From positions 620,001 through 684,000 of the forward strand of contig NZ_AP017368.1 of assembly GCF_002355955.1 (NCBI RefSeq): a DNA stretch of 64,000 bases, written 5' to 3'. The stretch's first letter is position 1; every line of letters starts with the position of its first letter. Below, one piece after another: positions 31,371 to 40,905 of this stretch. The DNA comes from Candidatus Desulfovibrio trichonymphae (lineage in GTDB: Bacteria > Desulfobacterota > Desulfovibrionia > Desulfovibrionales > Desulfovibrionaceae). Below the pieces are notes generated by a model. It searched no databases and was not told the origin of the DNA. It saw only the letters and a list, made by a program, of their open reading frames with translations. Position numbers and translations under genes: made by a program.

Positions 31371-32915
31371 TTACATTTTTTCCACGCGTGGAAACAGGTT
31401 TGAGGCTGCGGCCAGCGCTGTTCCCGACGCCAGTCCGTCAAAAGAAGTTGCTTCTTCTTTCAGAGACACCACGGGAGGCGCATTTTTCTCCACGGGACAA
31501 CCCAGTTGTTCGAGCATCCTGCGCGACGCGGCGGGCATGATCGGCCAGAGGAAGAGCGCCGTTTTGCGCATGGCCGCAAGCAGCACATACATGACGGCGG
31601 CAAGCCGCTCCGTGTTCCCATGCTTGTACAGCGCCCATGGCGCCTGACTGTCTACATACTTGTTAAGGGCGCGCACAGTCTCCCAGAGAGACTCCAGGGC
31701 ATGCGCGAACTGAACGTTGCCGAAAAGCTGAATAAAATTTTGCAGAGAGTGCAGGCAGTGCTCCACTACAGCCTCATCGTCCGCGGACAGCCGGCCCCGC
31801 TGCGGCGTGCGACTTCCAAAATACTTGGCCGCCATGGACAGCACCCTGCTGAAAAGATTACCGAGATCATTGGCCAAATCCGCATTGAACCGGCCTGTCA
31901 GCGCCTCTTCGCTGAAACTCGCGTCAGATCCGAAATGCATTTCGCGCAATAAAAAATATCGGAAAGCGTCCGGCCCGAAACGTTGACTCATCTCCACCGG
32001 ATCCACAGCATTCCCCAGAGATTTTGACATCTTCGCGTCACGCGCAAGCCAGTAGCCATGCACATTCAGACGGCCGTACACCGGCAGACCGGCCGCTCTG
32101 AGCATGGTCGGCCAGAAAACAGCATGAGGTTTTAAAATGTCTTTGGCCACAAGATGTTCACCGGGCCAATAACGGTCAAAATCCGCGCCGGCCGGCCAGC
32201 CGATCGCGCTGACGTAATTGATGAGGGCGTCAAACCAGACGTAACAAACGTAATTGTGGTCAAACGGCAGGTCAATGCCCCAGGTCAGACGCGTCTTGGG
32301 ACGGGAAATGCACAAATCTTCCAGCACATCTGATTCCAGCATGGAAAGCACTTCAGCGCGATAGCGCTGCGGCCTTATAAGGTCAGGGTGCTGAGTGATA
32401 TACTCCCGCAGCCAGGGCAAATATTTTGACATTCTGAAAAAATAATTTTTTTCGCTGATGAACTCTGGCTTGCTCCGATGCTGAGGACAAAGACCGTTTT
32501 TCAGTTCCTTGTCCGTGTAAAAACGTTCACAGCCATAGCAATAATGCCCGCCGAACTCGCCGAAATAAATGTCGCCCGCATCGTACACCTTTTGCAGAAA
32601 AGCCTGTACCACACGCTTGTGCGCCTCATCCGTAGTGCGCACAAAACGGTCGTTTGCGACGCCGAGCACCGGCCAGAGAGCCTGAAACCGAGCGCTGACC
32701 GCGTCCGCAAATTCCTTGGGTGTCTGCCCCTGTTTTTCGGCGGCCTGCACAATTTTATCGCCGTGCTCGTCCGTGCCGGTCAAAAAAAGTGTGTCTTCGC
32801 CAAGCATTTTGTGAAAACGGACCATTACATCTGTTACAATGGTTGAATACGCATGCCCGAGATGGGGCTTGGCGTTCACATAATAAATGGGGGTCGTAAT
32901 GAAAAAACTTTTCAC
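31371..32915 (-). CDS. metG: Methionyl-tRNA synthetase
   Basis: This 514-residue class I synthetase charges tRNA-Met. It has FFITTPIYYVNAKPHLGHAYS containing the HLGH (HIGH-type) motif. A zinc-binding knuckle region shows CYGCERFYTD and CPQH, and DAKMSKSLGNAVDP gives KMSKS. An anticodon-binding helical domain follows. The GTG at 32915 is preferred because GGAG precedes it and the family usually begins at this point; an ATG ten codons upstream overlaps the previous gene. There is no C-terminal tRNA-binding EMAP domain. Confidence 0.95.
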   Translation of the reverse strand: MKSFFITTPIYYVNAKPHLGHAYSTIVTDVMVRFHKMLGEDTLFLTGTDEHGDKIVQAAEKQGQTPKEFADAVSARFQALWPVLGVANDRFVRTTDEAHKRVVQAFLQKVYDAGDIYFGEFGGHYCYGCERFYTDKELKNGLCPQHRSKPEFISEKNYFFRMSKYLPWLREYITQHPDLIRPQRYRAEVLSMLESDVLEDLCISRPKTRLTWGIDLPFDHNYVCYVWFDALINYVSAIGWPAGADFDRYWPGEHLVAKDILKPHAVFWPTMLRAAGLPVYGRLNVHGYWLARDAKMSKSLGNAVDPVEMSQRFGPDAFRYFLLREMHFGSDASFSEEALTGRFNADLANDLGNLFSRVLSMAAKYFGSRTPQRGRLSADDEAVVEHCLHSLQNFIQLFGNVQFAHALESLWETVRALNKYVDSQAPWALYKHGNTERLAAVMYVLLAAMRKTALFLWPIMPAASRRMLEQLGCPVEKNAPPVVSLKEEATSFDGLASGTALAAASNLFPRVEKM

Positions 32916-32937
32916 GTCAGGCTCCGAAGGATGAAAA

Positions 32938-33888
32938 TCAGGCATTCTCGTGACGCGTTGCTCTGCGCCGACGCTTGCGGAAAATTTCGGCCGCGGCGGC
33001 GGGTAAGGTACCGCTTGCCTCAACACACCGCGTTGCCGGCATTTGCTGTCCGTCGTCGTCACAGGCTGAATCGTACTCCCTTTCCGGCCGGCGCGGATCA
33101 AGCTCCTTCCACTCTTCCAGCGTCAATTCAACATCTTCATTATTCTCTGTCAGCACCGAAAGCGAATTGCGAAACATATTGGCCCGCACCACCCGCATGC
33201 TCCCCCGGCTTGTCTGATATTTCCTGCCGAGACGCGGGCACTGGCGGTGAAAGCGATCGTAATGATCCTGTTCATACGCGAGGCAACAGAGCAGACGGCC
33301 GCATATGCCGGAAATTTTGGCCGGATTGAGAAAGAGATTCTGCTCCTTCGCCATACGTATGGTTACAGGAGCGAATTTGCGCAGATAGCGCCGGCAGCAG
33401 CACACCATGCCGCAATTGCCCACAGCGCCTACTATCTGCGTTTCATGGCGCACGCCGATCTGGCGCAGCTCTACGCGGGCGTGGTATTCACGCACAAGAT
33501 CCTTGACAAGATCCCGAAAATCAATACGGGCGGGCGCCGTGAAATAAAAAACGAACTTGCTGCGGTCAAAGAACACTTCCACATCAACAAGCTTCATATC
33601 TAGACGGCGCTCTTGTATGCAACAGCGACAAAACGCATCGGCATCACGGGCCAGATTTGCGTTTTCCAGATTCTTTTCCATATCCTCCGGACTGGCCTGT
33701 CGTAAAATAGCAGGTAAGGTCTGCTCATCCACGCCGGACAGCGCACTGATCGGGCCTGACGCCACCTGCACGAACGTAAGTCCCTGTTCGGCGTCAACCA
33801 AAACACAGTCCCCCGCATTGAGTCCGTTAGGGCCGGAATAATAACATGTCTGACAAGGGGGGCCGAGTCGCAGTCCGAATATTGGCAT
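32938..33888 (-). CDS. PSP1-domain protein (RicT/YaaT-like)
   Basis: This 316-residue protein belongs to the PSP1 C-terminal family. Its motifs are FYFTAPARIDFRDLVKDL, EYHARVELRQIGVRHE, GNCGMVCCCRRYL and KISGICGRLLCCLAYE. In Bacillus the homologue RicT (YaaT) works with RicA and RicF in a complex carrying Fe-S clusters that affects RNA processing; many cysteines here are conserved. In this lineage the role is unknown. The ATG at 33888 is preferred over a TTG six codons upstream. It is followed by metG with at most a small gap, so the two are probably co-transcribed. Confidence 0.85.
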   Translation of the reverse strand: MPIFGLRLGPPCQTCYYSGPNGLNAGDCVLVDAEQGLTFVQVASGPISALSGVDEQTLPAILRQASPEDMEKNLENANLARDADAFCRCCIQERRLDMKLVDVEVFFDRSKFVFYFTAPARIDFRDLVKDLVREYHARVELRQIGVRHETQIVGAVGNCGMVCCCRRYLRKFAPVTIRMAKEQNLFLNPAKISGICGRLLCCLAYEQDHYDRFHRQCPRLGRKYQTSRGSMRVVRANMFRNSLSVLTENNEDVELTLEEWKELDPRRPEREYDSACDDDGQQMPATRCVEASGTLPAAAAEIFRKRRRRATRHENA

Positions 33889-33934
33889 AAGCGCAGCCGC
33901 GTCCAACGCGTGGAAAAACGTTTACCTTAAAAAA

Positions 33935-33963
33935 ATTTTCCGCCATATCGGCTCTGCTGTCAA
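33935..33963 (-). promoter_or_regulatory. Promoter of the ricT-like/metG unit
   Basis: On the minus strand a consensus TTGACA (33958-33963) is followed after 17 bp by GAAAAT (33935-33940). The remaining bases up to argG (to 34156) are AT-rich, with no gene seen. Confidence 0.5.
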
Positions 33964-34156
33964 CCGCAAAAAAACATGGAAAATCTCTCTTCCACAATCA
34001 TTTTATGTACATAATTTATTGTTTTATTTACCAAAAAATCTCCAATATCAGCACCAAGGCGAAACGCTCAAAACATAAATTGCCGTTCGCCAAAAGCTTG
34101 CGATTCAGAGTCTTCTGGGCAATACTACGCCGGATTCAAACAAGAGGCTCTACCCC

Positions 34157-35389
34157 ATGAAGACCGTAAAAAAAGTTGTGCTCGCCTATTCCGGCGGGCT
34201 GGACACCTCTGTGATCCTCAAATGGTTGATTGCCGAACGCCGGTGCGATGTCATAGCCGTTACCGCCGATCTTGGCCAGCCTGAAGATCTTTCCGGCGTG
34301 GAGGAAAAAGCTCTGCGCACGGGAGCATCCAAGGCTTTTGTGCTCAATCTGCGCGAGGAAATGGCCCGTGATTTCGTTTTTCCCATGATGCGCAGCGGCG
34401 CCAGATACGAAGGCCGCTATCTGCTCGGCACTTCCATCGCGCGCCCGCTGATAGCGAAAGCCCTTGTCGATGTGGCCCGCGCTGAAGGCGCGCACGCGGT
34501 TGCCCACGGCGCCACAGGCAAGGGAAACGATCAGGTGCGTTTTGAATTTGCCGTCAGTTCCCTGGCTCCGGATCTGCAAGTCATCGCACCCTGGCGCGAA
34601 TGGGATTTGATGTCGCGCACAGCCCTCACCGCTTTTGCCGCAAAACACGACATACCCATTTCCAATAAGGCCAAACGCTACAGTATGGACGCCAACATGC
34701 TGCACACCAGTTTTGAAGGCGGCGAACTGGAAGACCCCGGCAACGAACCGCACGCTTCCTGTCGCCAACGGTGTGTGCCTGTGGAAGAGGCGCCGGAGAC
34801 GCCGGAAATCGTCAGCGTTGACTTTGAACACGGCAATCCTGTGGCCGTCAACGGCAAACAACTCTCGCCGGCATCCGTCATCAGCACTCTTTCCAAGGTC
34901 GCCGGCCGCAACGGCATAGGCCGGGACGACATGGTGGAAAACCGTTTTGTAGGGATGAAGTGCCGCAGCGTTTATGAAAACCCCGCCGGCACGCTGCTCT
35001 ATAAACTTCACCGCGATCTGGAAGGAATATGTATGGACCGCGAGCTGCTCGCCATACGCGACACTCTTGCCGTGCGCTATTCCCAATGCGTGTATAACGG
35101 TTTCTGGTACTCGCCGGAGCGCGAAGCCATGCAGGTTTTCATGGACAAGTCTCAGGAAGCGGTCACAGGCTCAGTGCGCGCCAAGCTCTATAAGGGAGGC
35201 GTATGGCCGCTCTCCCGCGTTTCGCCCAACTCACTGTTTTCATCGGAACTGGCCACCTTTGAGGAAGGCGGCGACTACGACCACAAAGACGCGGAAGGTT
35301 TTATACGACTGAACGCCTTGCGCCTGCGCCTGCATGCGGCCGGCACAGGCCGCATGGCGACACACAGCAAAAAAGGCCGGCATGAATAA
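34157..35389 (+). CDS. argG: Argininosuccinate synthase
   Basis: This 410-residue enzyme joins citrulline and aspartate in arginine synthesis. It has the ATP pyrophosphatase P-loop [28 protein letters not shown], and the substrate-binding [19 protein letters not shown] region. GAGGCTCTACCCC is the likely ribosome site. It overlaps argH by 8 bp, so the last two arginine steps are translationally coupled. No ArgR box was identified upstream. Confidence 0.97.
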   Translation: MKTVKKVVLAYSGGLDTSVILKWLIAERRCDVIAVTADLGQPEDLSGVEEKALRTGASKAFVLNLREEMARDFVFPMMRSGARYEGRYLLGTSIARPLIAKALVDVARAEGAHAVAHGATGKGNDQVRFEFAVSSLAPDLQVIAPWREWDLMSRTALTAFAAKHDIPISNKAKRYSMDANMLHTSFEGGELEDPGNEPHASCRQRCVPVEEAPETPEIVSVDFEHGNPVAVNGKQLSPASVISTLSKVAGRNGIGRDDMVENRFVGMKCRSVYENPAGTLLYKLHRDLEGICMDRELLAIRDTLAVRYSQCVYNGFWYSPEREAMQVFMDKSQEAVTGSVRAKLYKGGVWPLSRVSPNSLFSSELATFEEGGDYDHKDAEGFIRLNALRLRLHAAGTGRMATHSKKGRHE

Positions 35390-36827
35390 AAATCAGAGCT
35401 GGGGTGGACGATTTGACGAGGGACCCCGCGAGGCCGCCGTCGCATACACGCAATCCTGGCGCTACGACAAGGCGCTTTATGCGCAGGATATCCGCGCCTC
35501 GCAGGCTCACGCGAAAATGCTCGGCCGTCAGGGCGTCATCACGCCTACGGAGGCGCGCAAACTGGCGGATGGTCTCGAACGCGTTCTGACGGAAATTGAG
35601 TCCGGCGCCTTTGTCTGGAAGCCGGAGATGGAAGATGTGCACATGAATGTGGAGGCCCGTCTTACCGAAATTTTGGGCGATGTGGGTAAAAAACTGCATA
35701 CAGGACGCAGCCGCAATGATCAGATCGGTCTGACATTCCGCCTCTTTGTTGCAGACAAAATAGCCGTGTGGCGACGAAATGTCGCCGCCCTCTGCGCCGT
35801 GCTGGCCCGACGCGCAGCGGAGCATTGCGAAGACATTCTGCCAGGCTGTACGCACCTGCAGCCAGCGCAGCCCGTGAGCCTTGCACAGCATCTCCTGGCC
35901 TACGCCTGGATGTTCCGCCGTGACGTTCAACGCATTGAAGACGCCTTGAAACGGGTACGTGTTTCCCCGTTGGGCGCGGCGGCGCTCGCCGGCGCAACCT
36001 ACCCCCTTGATCCGCAAAGCGTGGCTGAAGAAGTGGGTTTTTCAGAAATTTACGGCAATTCAATGGACGCTGTTTCCGACCGGGATTTTGTGCTGGAAGC
36101 TCTGTTCTGCGCTGCTGCCGTCATGATGCACCTCTCGCGGCTGTGCGAGGAAATCATTCTCTGGGCAAACCCGGCCTTTGGCTTTGTGCGCCTGCCGGAC
36201 GGCTACGCTACCGGCTCTTCCATCATGCCGCAGAAAAAAAATCCGGACGTGGCCGAGCTTATACGGGGGAAAACAGGCCGGGTTTACGGCGCGCTGACAA
36301 CCATGCTCACGGTTATGAAAGGCCTGCCGCTCGCTTACAACCGCGACATGCAGGAAGACAAGGAGGCATTTCTGGACACCGACAGCACGGTGGATTCTTC
36401 CCTGCGCGTCATGGCCGGGATGATGGAAGAACTGTGCTTCTGCACGGAACGTATGCGCTCGGCCTGCAAGGGCGGCTTTCTCAATGCTACGGAACTGGCG
36501 GACTACCTTGTTGGCAAAGGACTGCCCTTTCGCGAGGCGCACCATGCTGCGGGAAAGGCTGTGTCCCTGGCCGAACGGTGGGGCAAGGGGCTTGAAGACC
36601 TGTCGCTGCAAGAACTGCAGGCAATTGACCCGCACATTGAAAAAGACGTTCACGCGGCTCTGGATTACACAACAGCGGTGCGACGACGTGAAACCCCCGG
36701 CGGCACCGGACCGCGCTCGGTAGCCAGACAGATCAACCAGATCAACCGCTGGCTTGCGGCAATGCAAACGCCACACCATGCAACAAGCAGCGCCATTGCT
36801 GACGGCGACAGTCATGCCCGCCCATGA
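35382..36827 (+). CDS. argH: Argininosuccinate lyase
   Basis: This 481-residue member of the fumarase/aspartase superfamily splits argininosuccinate to arginine and fumarate. It begins [16 protein letters not shown] and has [16 protein letters not shown] and the superfamily signature [16 protein letters not shown]. The ATG at 35382 lies inside the end of argG, and the protein N-terminus is typical from that point. The 3' end overlaps a less well understood gene by about 14 bp. Confidence 0.97.
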   Translation: MNKNQSWGGRFDEGPREAAVAYTQSWRYDKALYAQDIRASQAHAKMLGRQGVITPTEARKLADGLERVLTEIESGAFVWKPEMEDVHMNVEARLTEILGDVGKKLHTGRSRNDQIGLTFRLFVADKIAVWRRNVAALCAVLARRAAEHCEDILPGCTHLQPAQPVSLAQHLLAYAWMFRRDVQRIEDALKRVRVSPLGAAALAGATYPLDPQSVAEEVGFSEIYGNSMDAVSDRDFVLEALFCAAAVMMHLSRLCEEIILWANPAFGFVRLPDGYATGSSIMPQKKNPDVAELIRGKTGRVYGALTTMLTVMKGLPLAYNRDMQEDKEAFLDTDSTVDSSLRVMAGMMEELCFCTERMRSACKGGFLNATELADYLVGKGLPFREAHHAAGKAVSLAERWGKGLEDLSLQELQAIDPHIEKDVHAALDYTTAVRRRETPGGTGPRSVARQINQINRWLAAMQTPHHATSSAIADGDSHARP

Positions 36828-37689
36828 TCTGCAGCATGCCCTTGCCGGGACAGGCCGCGCGGCAGCCTGGCCGGAATGGGCGGAAGATAAACGCATTGAC
36901 GACGCATTTGCGGAACAGGCGTATAACGCCACTTCCCCGCAGTGCCGCGCGGCGTTGAAGACAGGGCTGGCGCTTGCTTTTATGCACTTCGGCCAAAGCT
37001 TGGGGTGTCTGCGCGCGGAGCGCCGCGACAATCATCTTGGCTACTGGCTGCACACGACCGCCTTTCCCGCGCCTTGGGCTCTCGTGGCTTTTACGCCGGG
37101 CTTCACGGCCGCGGCGCGGCTGGCAGCGGCCTGTGTTCCCGCGCAGCTCGCCGGGGTGCCTTTGCTTGGTGCGGTGTGCGTGGACGGGGAAGCTTCGCGG
37201 CAAGCGCTCGTCAGCCTTGAGCTTTCCGGGGTGGAAGATATTTTCATGCTGGACACGGCCGGTCTGTTCGCCCTGCTGGAAGAAGTACAGCCAAGTCCCG
37301 GACGTCTTGTCCTGATGCATACCGGCGAGCTGTCAGGCGCACGGCAGACGGCCCGCGCTCTCGGCATACCCTGTTATGAAGAAAGCCGTCCCCCCTCTCT
37401 TGTGCTGCCGGAACCTGACGCATTTGACATGAATGTTCTTGCCTTTGCTCAGGGCTCGGCGCTGGAACATACCCTTGAACCGGCCCATCCCGTCACACCG
37501 GCTGCCCTGTATCTTGCAGACAAAGCGGCGCTGGGCCATTGCCGCCTTCACCATGACGGCCCCCATTACGCGGACTCACTGGCCCTCTCCCCCGGTTGCG
37601 AAGGATTCTGGCTGCACACAGGCCTCACGCCGGACTTTTTCCGGGTGTCGCGGCTGGCCTTCGGCCCTCTGGCCGACACCAGCCGTTAG
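36814..37689 (+). CDS. Uncharacterised protein downstream of argH
   Basis: This 291-residue Ala/Leu-rich protein has no signal peptide or clear membrane segment. [28 protein letters not shown] and [20 protein letters not shown] faintly recall the nucleotide-binding halves of histidinol/aldehyde dehydrogenase folds. No catalytic motif is recognisable, so I give no function. The start is uncertain: ATG 36814 overlaps argH slightly, while ATG 36778 would overlap more, and neither has a good ribosome site. Translation probably depends on argH. Confidence 0.6.
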   Translation: MPAHDLQHALAGTGRAAAWPEWAEDKRIDDAFAEQAYNATSPQCRAALKTGLALAFMHFGQSLGCLRAERRDNHLGYWLHTTAFPAPWALVAFTPGFTAAARLAAACVPAQLAGVPLLGAVCVDGEASRQALVSLELSGVEDIFMLDTAGLFALLEEVQPSPGRLVLMHTGELSGARQTARALGIPCYEESRPPSLVLPEPDAFDMNVLAFAQGSALEHTLEPAHPVTPAALYLADKAALGHCRLHHDGPHYADSLALSPGCEGFWLHTGLTPDFFRVSRLAFGPLADTSR

Positions 37690-37702
37690 CGGCAACCCGG
37701 CG

Positions 37703-37731
37703 TTGACACAAGAATGTTTGTTGCAGACAAT
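37703..37731 (+). promoter_or_regulatory. Promoter of the rpsU-dnaG-rpoD operon
   Basis: A consensus TTGACA (37703-37708) is followed after 17 bp by GACAAT (37726-37731). Transcription from here would give a leader of about 250 nt before rpsU. Confidence 0.6.
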
Positions 37732-37780
37732 ATCCATAAGGCAGTCACAGCCCTTCATCCATCGAAATGAATGGACACTT

Positions 37781-37826
37781 TCCGGAGATATTTTTCTCCG
37801 GATGATCCCTTGGCACGTTTTGCCAA
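37781..37826 (+). promoter_or_regulatory. Tandem stem-loops in the rpsU leader
   Basis: Two perfect hairpins follow each other: TCCGGAGA / TCTCCGGA (37781-37802) and TTGGCA / TGCCAA (37810-37826). A third short stem, CCCG AAAA CGGG, lies near 37870. None is followed by a U-run, so they look like leader RNA structure rather than terminators. Confidence 0.5.
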
Positions 37827-37988
37827 GCAGTCAGCGACAAGTGCTAAACACAACCATTGCGCTCATAAATCCCGAAAACGGGCTGTTTGAGCGAGCCACG
37901 GCCACTTTTGCAAGGTGGGCTTGATTTTTCCATGGTCATGGAGTATTTTCCTTTCTGTGACTGTATGCCCAAAAAGGGGGTGATATTT

Positions 37989-38192
37989 TTGCCAGGAGTT
38001 TTTCTCAACGAAGATGATTACAATTTTGATATTGCGTTGCGACGCTTTAAAAAACAGGTGGAAAAAGCCGGTATTCTATCTGAAATGAAAAAACGCCAGC
38101 ATTACGAAAAACCCAGCGTTATGCGCAAAAAGAAAAAAGCCGCTGCCCGGAAGCGTCTGATGAAAAAAATCAGAAAAATGAATATGGCCTGA
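37989..38192 (+). CDS. rpsU: 30S ribosomal protein S21
   Basis: This 67-residue basic protein begins [20 protein letters not shown] after a TTG start and ends in a Lys/Arg-rich helix ([20 protein letters not shown]). The TTG at 37989 is chosen because AAGGGGGTGA stands directly upstream and the family N-terminus begins there; in-frame ATGs further upstream give a non-homologous extension. S21 helps 30S subunits initiate translation. It is the first gene of the macromolecular-synthesis operon with dnaG and rpoD. Confidence 0.95.
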   Translation: MPGVFLNEDDYNFDIALRRFKKQVEKAGILSEMKKRQHYEKPSVMRKKKKAAARKRLMKKIRKMNMA

Positions 38193-38196
38193 CAGA

Positions 38197-38294
38197 ACAA
38201 AACGCTTTTTCGTTTTGTGCGGTCGTGATTTGTGTCGCTTCCTTATCCTGAACCCCGGACTACGGGAAGCCCCTAGGGATTTCCCGTAGTTTTT
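38197..38294 (+). terminator. Partial terminator/attenuator between rpsU and yqeY
   Basis: A 10-bp stem ACTACGGGAA / TTCCCGTAGT (38259-38290) is followed by TTTTG, a convincing intrinsic terminator. A smaller stem ACAAAACG / CGTTTTGT lies at 38197-38218. Such a site would give more rpsU mRNA than dnaG-rpoD mRNA, as known for the E. coli rpsU-dnaG gap. Confidence 0.8.
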
Positions 38295-38307
38295 GTGTGC
38301 CGCCGCC

Positions 38308-38760
38308 ATGAGCCTATCTGAACAGATTGAAAAAGAATACGTGCAGGCCTATAAGGCAAAAGACTCCGTACGGCTGAACGTTTTGCGACTTGTCAAAACC
38401 GCTGTCAAAAACCGGCTGGTTGAATTGCGCCGTCCCGGCGGTGCGCTGTCTGACGACGAAATGCTGGATGTCGTTCTTAAAGAAGCAAAGCAACGTCAGG
38501 ACTCCATTGAGCAGTACACGGCAGCAAAACGCGCTGAACTCGCAGACAGAGAATCGGCAGAGCTCGCAATTTTGAAGAAATATCTTCCCCAACCGCTCAA
38601 CCGTGAGGCAATTGACTCGCTCGTTGAAACCGCCATTGCCGAGCTTCAGGCTGTCTCACCAAAAGACACCGGCAGGGTCATGTCCGCCATCATGGCGCTA
38701 TACAAAGGACGCGTCGACGGCAAAACGCTTGCCGAAGCGGTCAAAGCCCGCCTCGCCTGA
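38308..38760 (+). CDS. yqeY: GatB/YqeY domain protein
   Basis: This 150-residue protein belongs to the YqeY family, homologous to the C-terminal tail of GatB. Typical segments are VRLNVLRLVKTAVKNRLVEL, DVVLKEAKQRQDSIEQY, LAILKKYLPQPLN and the final KGRVDGKTLAEAVKARL. It may interact with tRNA, but its role is not settled. The ATG at 38308 lies 13 bp after the attenuator U-run and has no clear Shine-Dalgarno. Its place between rpsU and dnaG is common in several bacterial groups. Confidence 0.88.
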   Translation: MSLSEQIEKEYVQAYKAKDSVRLNVLRLVKTAVKNRLVELRRPGGALSDDEMLDVVLKEAKQRQDSIEQYTAAKRAELADRESAELAILKKYLPQPLNREAIDSLVETAIAELQAVSPKDTGRVMSAIMALYKGRVDGKTLAEAVKARLA

Positions 38761-38783
38761 TGCCATGATTCATTTGGGCTCGA

Positions 38784-39125
38784 ATGAAGGGTGTGCGCGC
38801 GAGCGAACAGAACCCGTCCACCCCTGAACGCCGTCTTGGGAATTGGCTGCCCGCCGTTCAACATCAGAACAGCGAAAACACCGCCCTACGGTTGGATTTA
38901 CGTGGAATGAGCGTCAATGACGCGCTGGGTGAGACAGATTATTGCCTGAATAAAGCCCTGCTGGCCGGATTTTCTGAAGTTGAAATTATTCATGGACGGG
39001 GAACAGGCGCATTGCGGCGGCGTGCAGTCCATGATTTTCTGCGCACGCTGCCTGCTGTGGGCGGCTTTGCCACGACGACGGAAGATTGCTGCGGCGACGG
39101 CATAACTATTGTCCATTTGTCCTGA
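38784..39125 (+). pseudogene. Smr-domain remnant of MutS2
   Basis: The frame gives 113 residues: a Pro/Gln-rich N-terminal linker (about 1-33) and a full Smr domain. LDLRGMSVNDALGETDYCL carries the LDxRG motif, EIIHGRGTGALRRRAVHDFL the HGxG motif, and GDGITIVHL ends it. This is the C-terminal nuclease domain of MutS2; the MutS-like ATPase body of about 650 residues is missing. No ribosome site precedes the ATG. A MutS2 gene at this place in related genomes is my recollection, not shown here. It could alternatively be a functional stand-alone Smr protein. Confidence 0.6.
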
Positions 39126-39165
39126 CGGCGCTCCGCCCGCAAACACAACAATCCGAGCTACTGAC

Positions 39166-40905
39166 ATGCAGTCAAGAAACACTGTGCGCGCCATCAAGGA
39201 ACGACTGAATATCGTAGACATTGTTCGCCGCTATGTTGAACTAAAACGCAACGGCGCACGATGGACGGCACCCTGCCCTTTTCACCAGGAAACAAAACCC
39301 TCCTTTTTCGTCAATGAGGAACAGGGACAGTTTTATTGCTTCGGATGTCAAGCTTCCGGCGACATCTTTGAATTTTTCAGTAAGATCAACGGGCTGAATT
39401 TTAAAGAAACACTTGAACAATTAGCGGCAGAGGCAGGTGTCAGCCTCGAACGCTCGTCGGGCAGCCACCGCGACAGAGAGCAAGCAGACAAACCTCTTTT
39501 CTCGCGGCGGCAGATGCTGCGCATGTATGAAACCGCCGCCGCCCACTTTGCGGCGGCCCTGAAAAAACAGGACGCGGCTCAATGTCGCGCGTATATTGAA
39601 AAACGAGGTCTTGACAAAGCAATTGTACAACGCTTTGGTCTGGGATGGGCGAGCCGGGAATGGGGCGCCCTTGCAGAAACACTGCGCCGCACCGGATTTG
39701 ACGCGCATTTTTCTGTTGACGCCGGTCTGTTGAACCGATCTGCCAAAGGGCATGTTTTTGATCGTTTTCGCGGCCGCTTGATCTTCCCGATTAAAAATCT
39801 TGCCAATCAGGTCATTGCTTTTGGCGGTCGGATTATTACCTTAGAAGAGGATGAAGCGAAATATATCAACAGTGCCGACACCCCCATTTACAAAAAAGGC
39901 GAACATCTGTACGGATTGTCCCAAGCCAGACGCGGCATCGCCGCTAACGGACGGGCACTGTTGACAGAAGGGTATATTGATGTGCTCACTCTGCATCAGT
40001 TCGGCTACGATAATGCGGTAGGAGTGCTGGGAACGGCACTGACTCCTGAACAGCTTAAACGGCTTTCCGGTTTCACATCGGAGTTTACCCTCCTTTTCGA
40101 CGGTGACCGCGCGGGACGAAAGGCGGCTTTTAGAAGCTGCGAAATGATGCTGGCGCGTGGCCTGAACTGCAACGTGGCGCTTATGCCGGACGGCGAAGAT
40201 ATTGACAGTTTACTGAGAAAAAAAGGCGTACAGACGTTTGAGACATTGCAAAAGCACGCACCCGACGGCCTGCGGTTCTGCATAGACGTGCTGAAGGCTT
40301 TGGCACCGCGCGAGACTGTGGAATGGGCAAAAATTTTTTTGCGGCATCTGCTTCTGCCGGAATTGCTCAGTCCCTACATTTCACGTCTGGCCACGCACCT
40401 GCAGCTTTCCGAGAGCGTTCTGCGCGAAGGACTGGCCGACTGGCATGATCAGAACAGGCCAGCCCGCAAGGCGCAAGGCGCAAACAGCAGCGACGAGAAA
40501 CTAACGCGACAAACTATGCGTGACAAACAAATAATGATGTACGCTGTTCGCTACCCGGACCGTCTTGAAGATCTGCGCTCGCTCGGCGCGGATATGGCTT
40601 TGCAGTCTGCCACTGCGCGCAGCCTTTGGGAAAAAATTGAGGAATGGGGAGAGGAAGCGCATTTTCATCTGGATGAACAGGAAAAAATTCTCTGGTCTCT
40701 TTACAGGGGGGCCGAAGCCGCTCCCCGGGACAATGGCGACAAGGAATTAGAATCTCTAAGCAGTCATCTTAACACGTATTACGATTTTTCACAAAAAACA
40801 TCTGTTTCCGCCGTGTTACGTCAAAACACCGGCACAGGTGATTTTGCATCTGATTTGGATTATCTTCGCGCACTGCAAAAAACCTTGGAGCGAGGGAATG
40901 GGTAA
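39166..40905 (+). CDS. dnaG: DNA primase DnaG
   Basis: This 579-residue primase makes RNA primers at the replication fork. The N-terminal zinc-binding domain has [11 protein letters not shown] and FYCFGC (CHC2 type). The TOPRIM core includes [15 protein letters not shown] and [14 protein letters not shown]. The C-terminal DnaB-interaction domain is weakly conserved. The ATG at 39166 fits the family N-terminus ([16 protein letters not shown]). The last 8 bp overlap rpoD. Its operon position, after rpsU, is the classical arrangement. Confidence 0.96.
   Translation: MQSRNTVRAIKERLNIVDIVRRYVELKRNGARWTAPCPFHQETKPSFFVNEEQGQFYCFGCQASGDIFEFFSKINGLNFKETLEQLAAEAGVSLERSSGSHRDREQADKPLFSRRQMLRMYETAAAHFAAALKKQDAAQCRAYIEKRGLDKAIVQRFGLGWASREWGALAETLRRTGFDAHFSVDAGLLNRSAKGHVFDRFRGRLIFPIKNLANQVIAFGGRIITLEEDEAKYINSADTPIYKKGEHLYGLSQARRGIAANGRALLTEGYIDVLTLHQFGYDNAVGVLGTALTPEQLKRLSGFTSEFTLLFDGDRAGRKAAFRSCEMMLARGLNCNVALMPDGEDIDSLLRKKGVQTFETLQKHAPDGLRFCIDVLKALAPRETVEWAKIFLRHLLLPELLSPYISRLATHLQLSESVLREGLADWHDQNRPARKAQGANSSDEKLTRQTMRDKQIMMYAVRYPDRLEDLRSLGADMALQSATARSLWEKIEEWGEEAHFHLDEQEKILWSLYRGAEAAPRDNGDKELESLSSHLNTYYDFSQKTSVSAVLRQNTGTGDFASDLDYLRALQKTLERGNG

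Noticed and set aside
36778-36813. Longer N-terminus for the gene after argH
   Set aside because: It would increase the overlap with argH without a ribosome site or conserved sequence to justify it.
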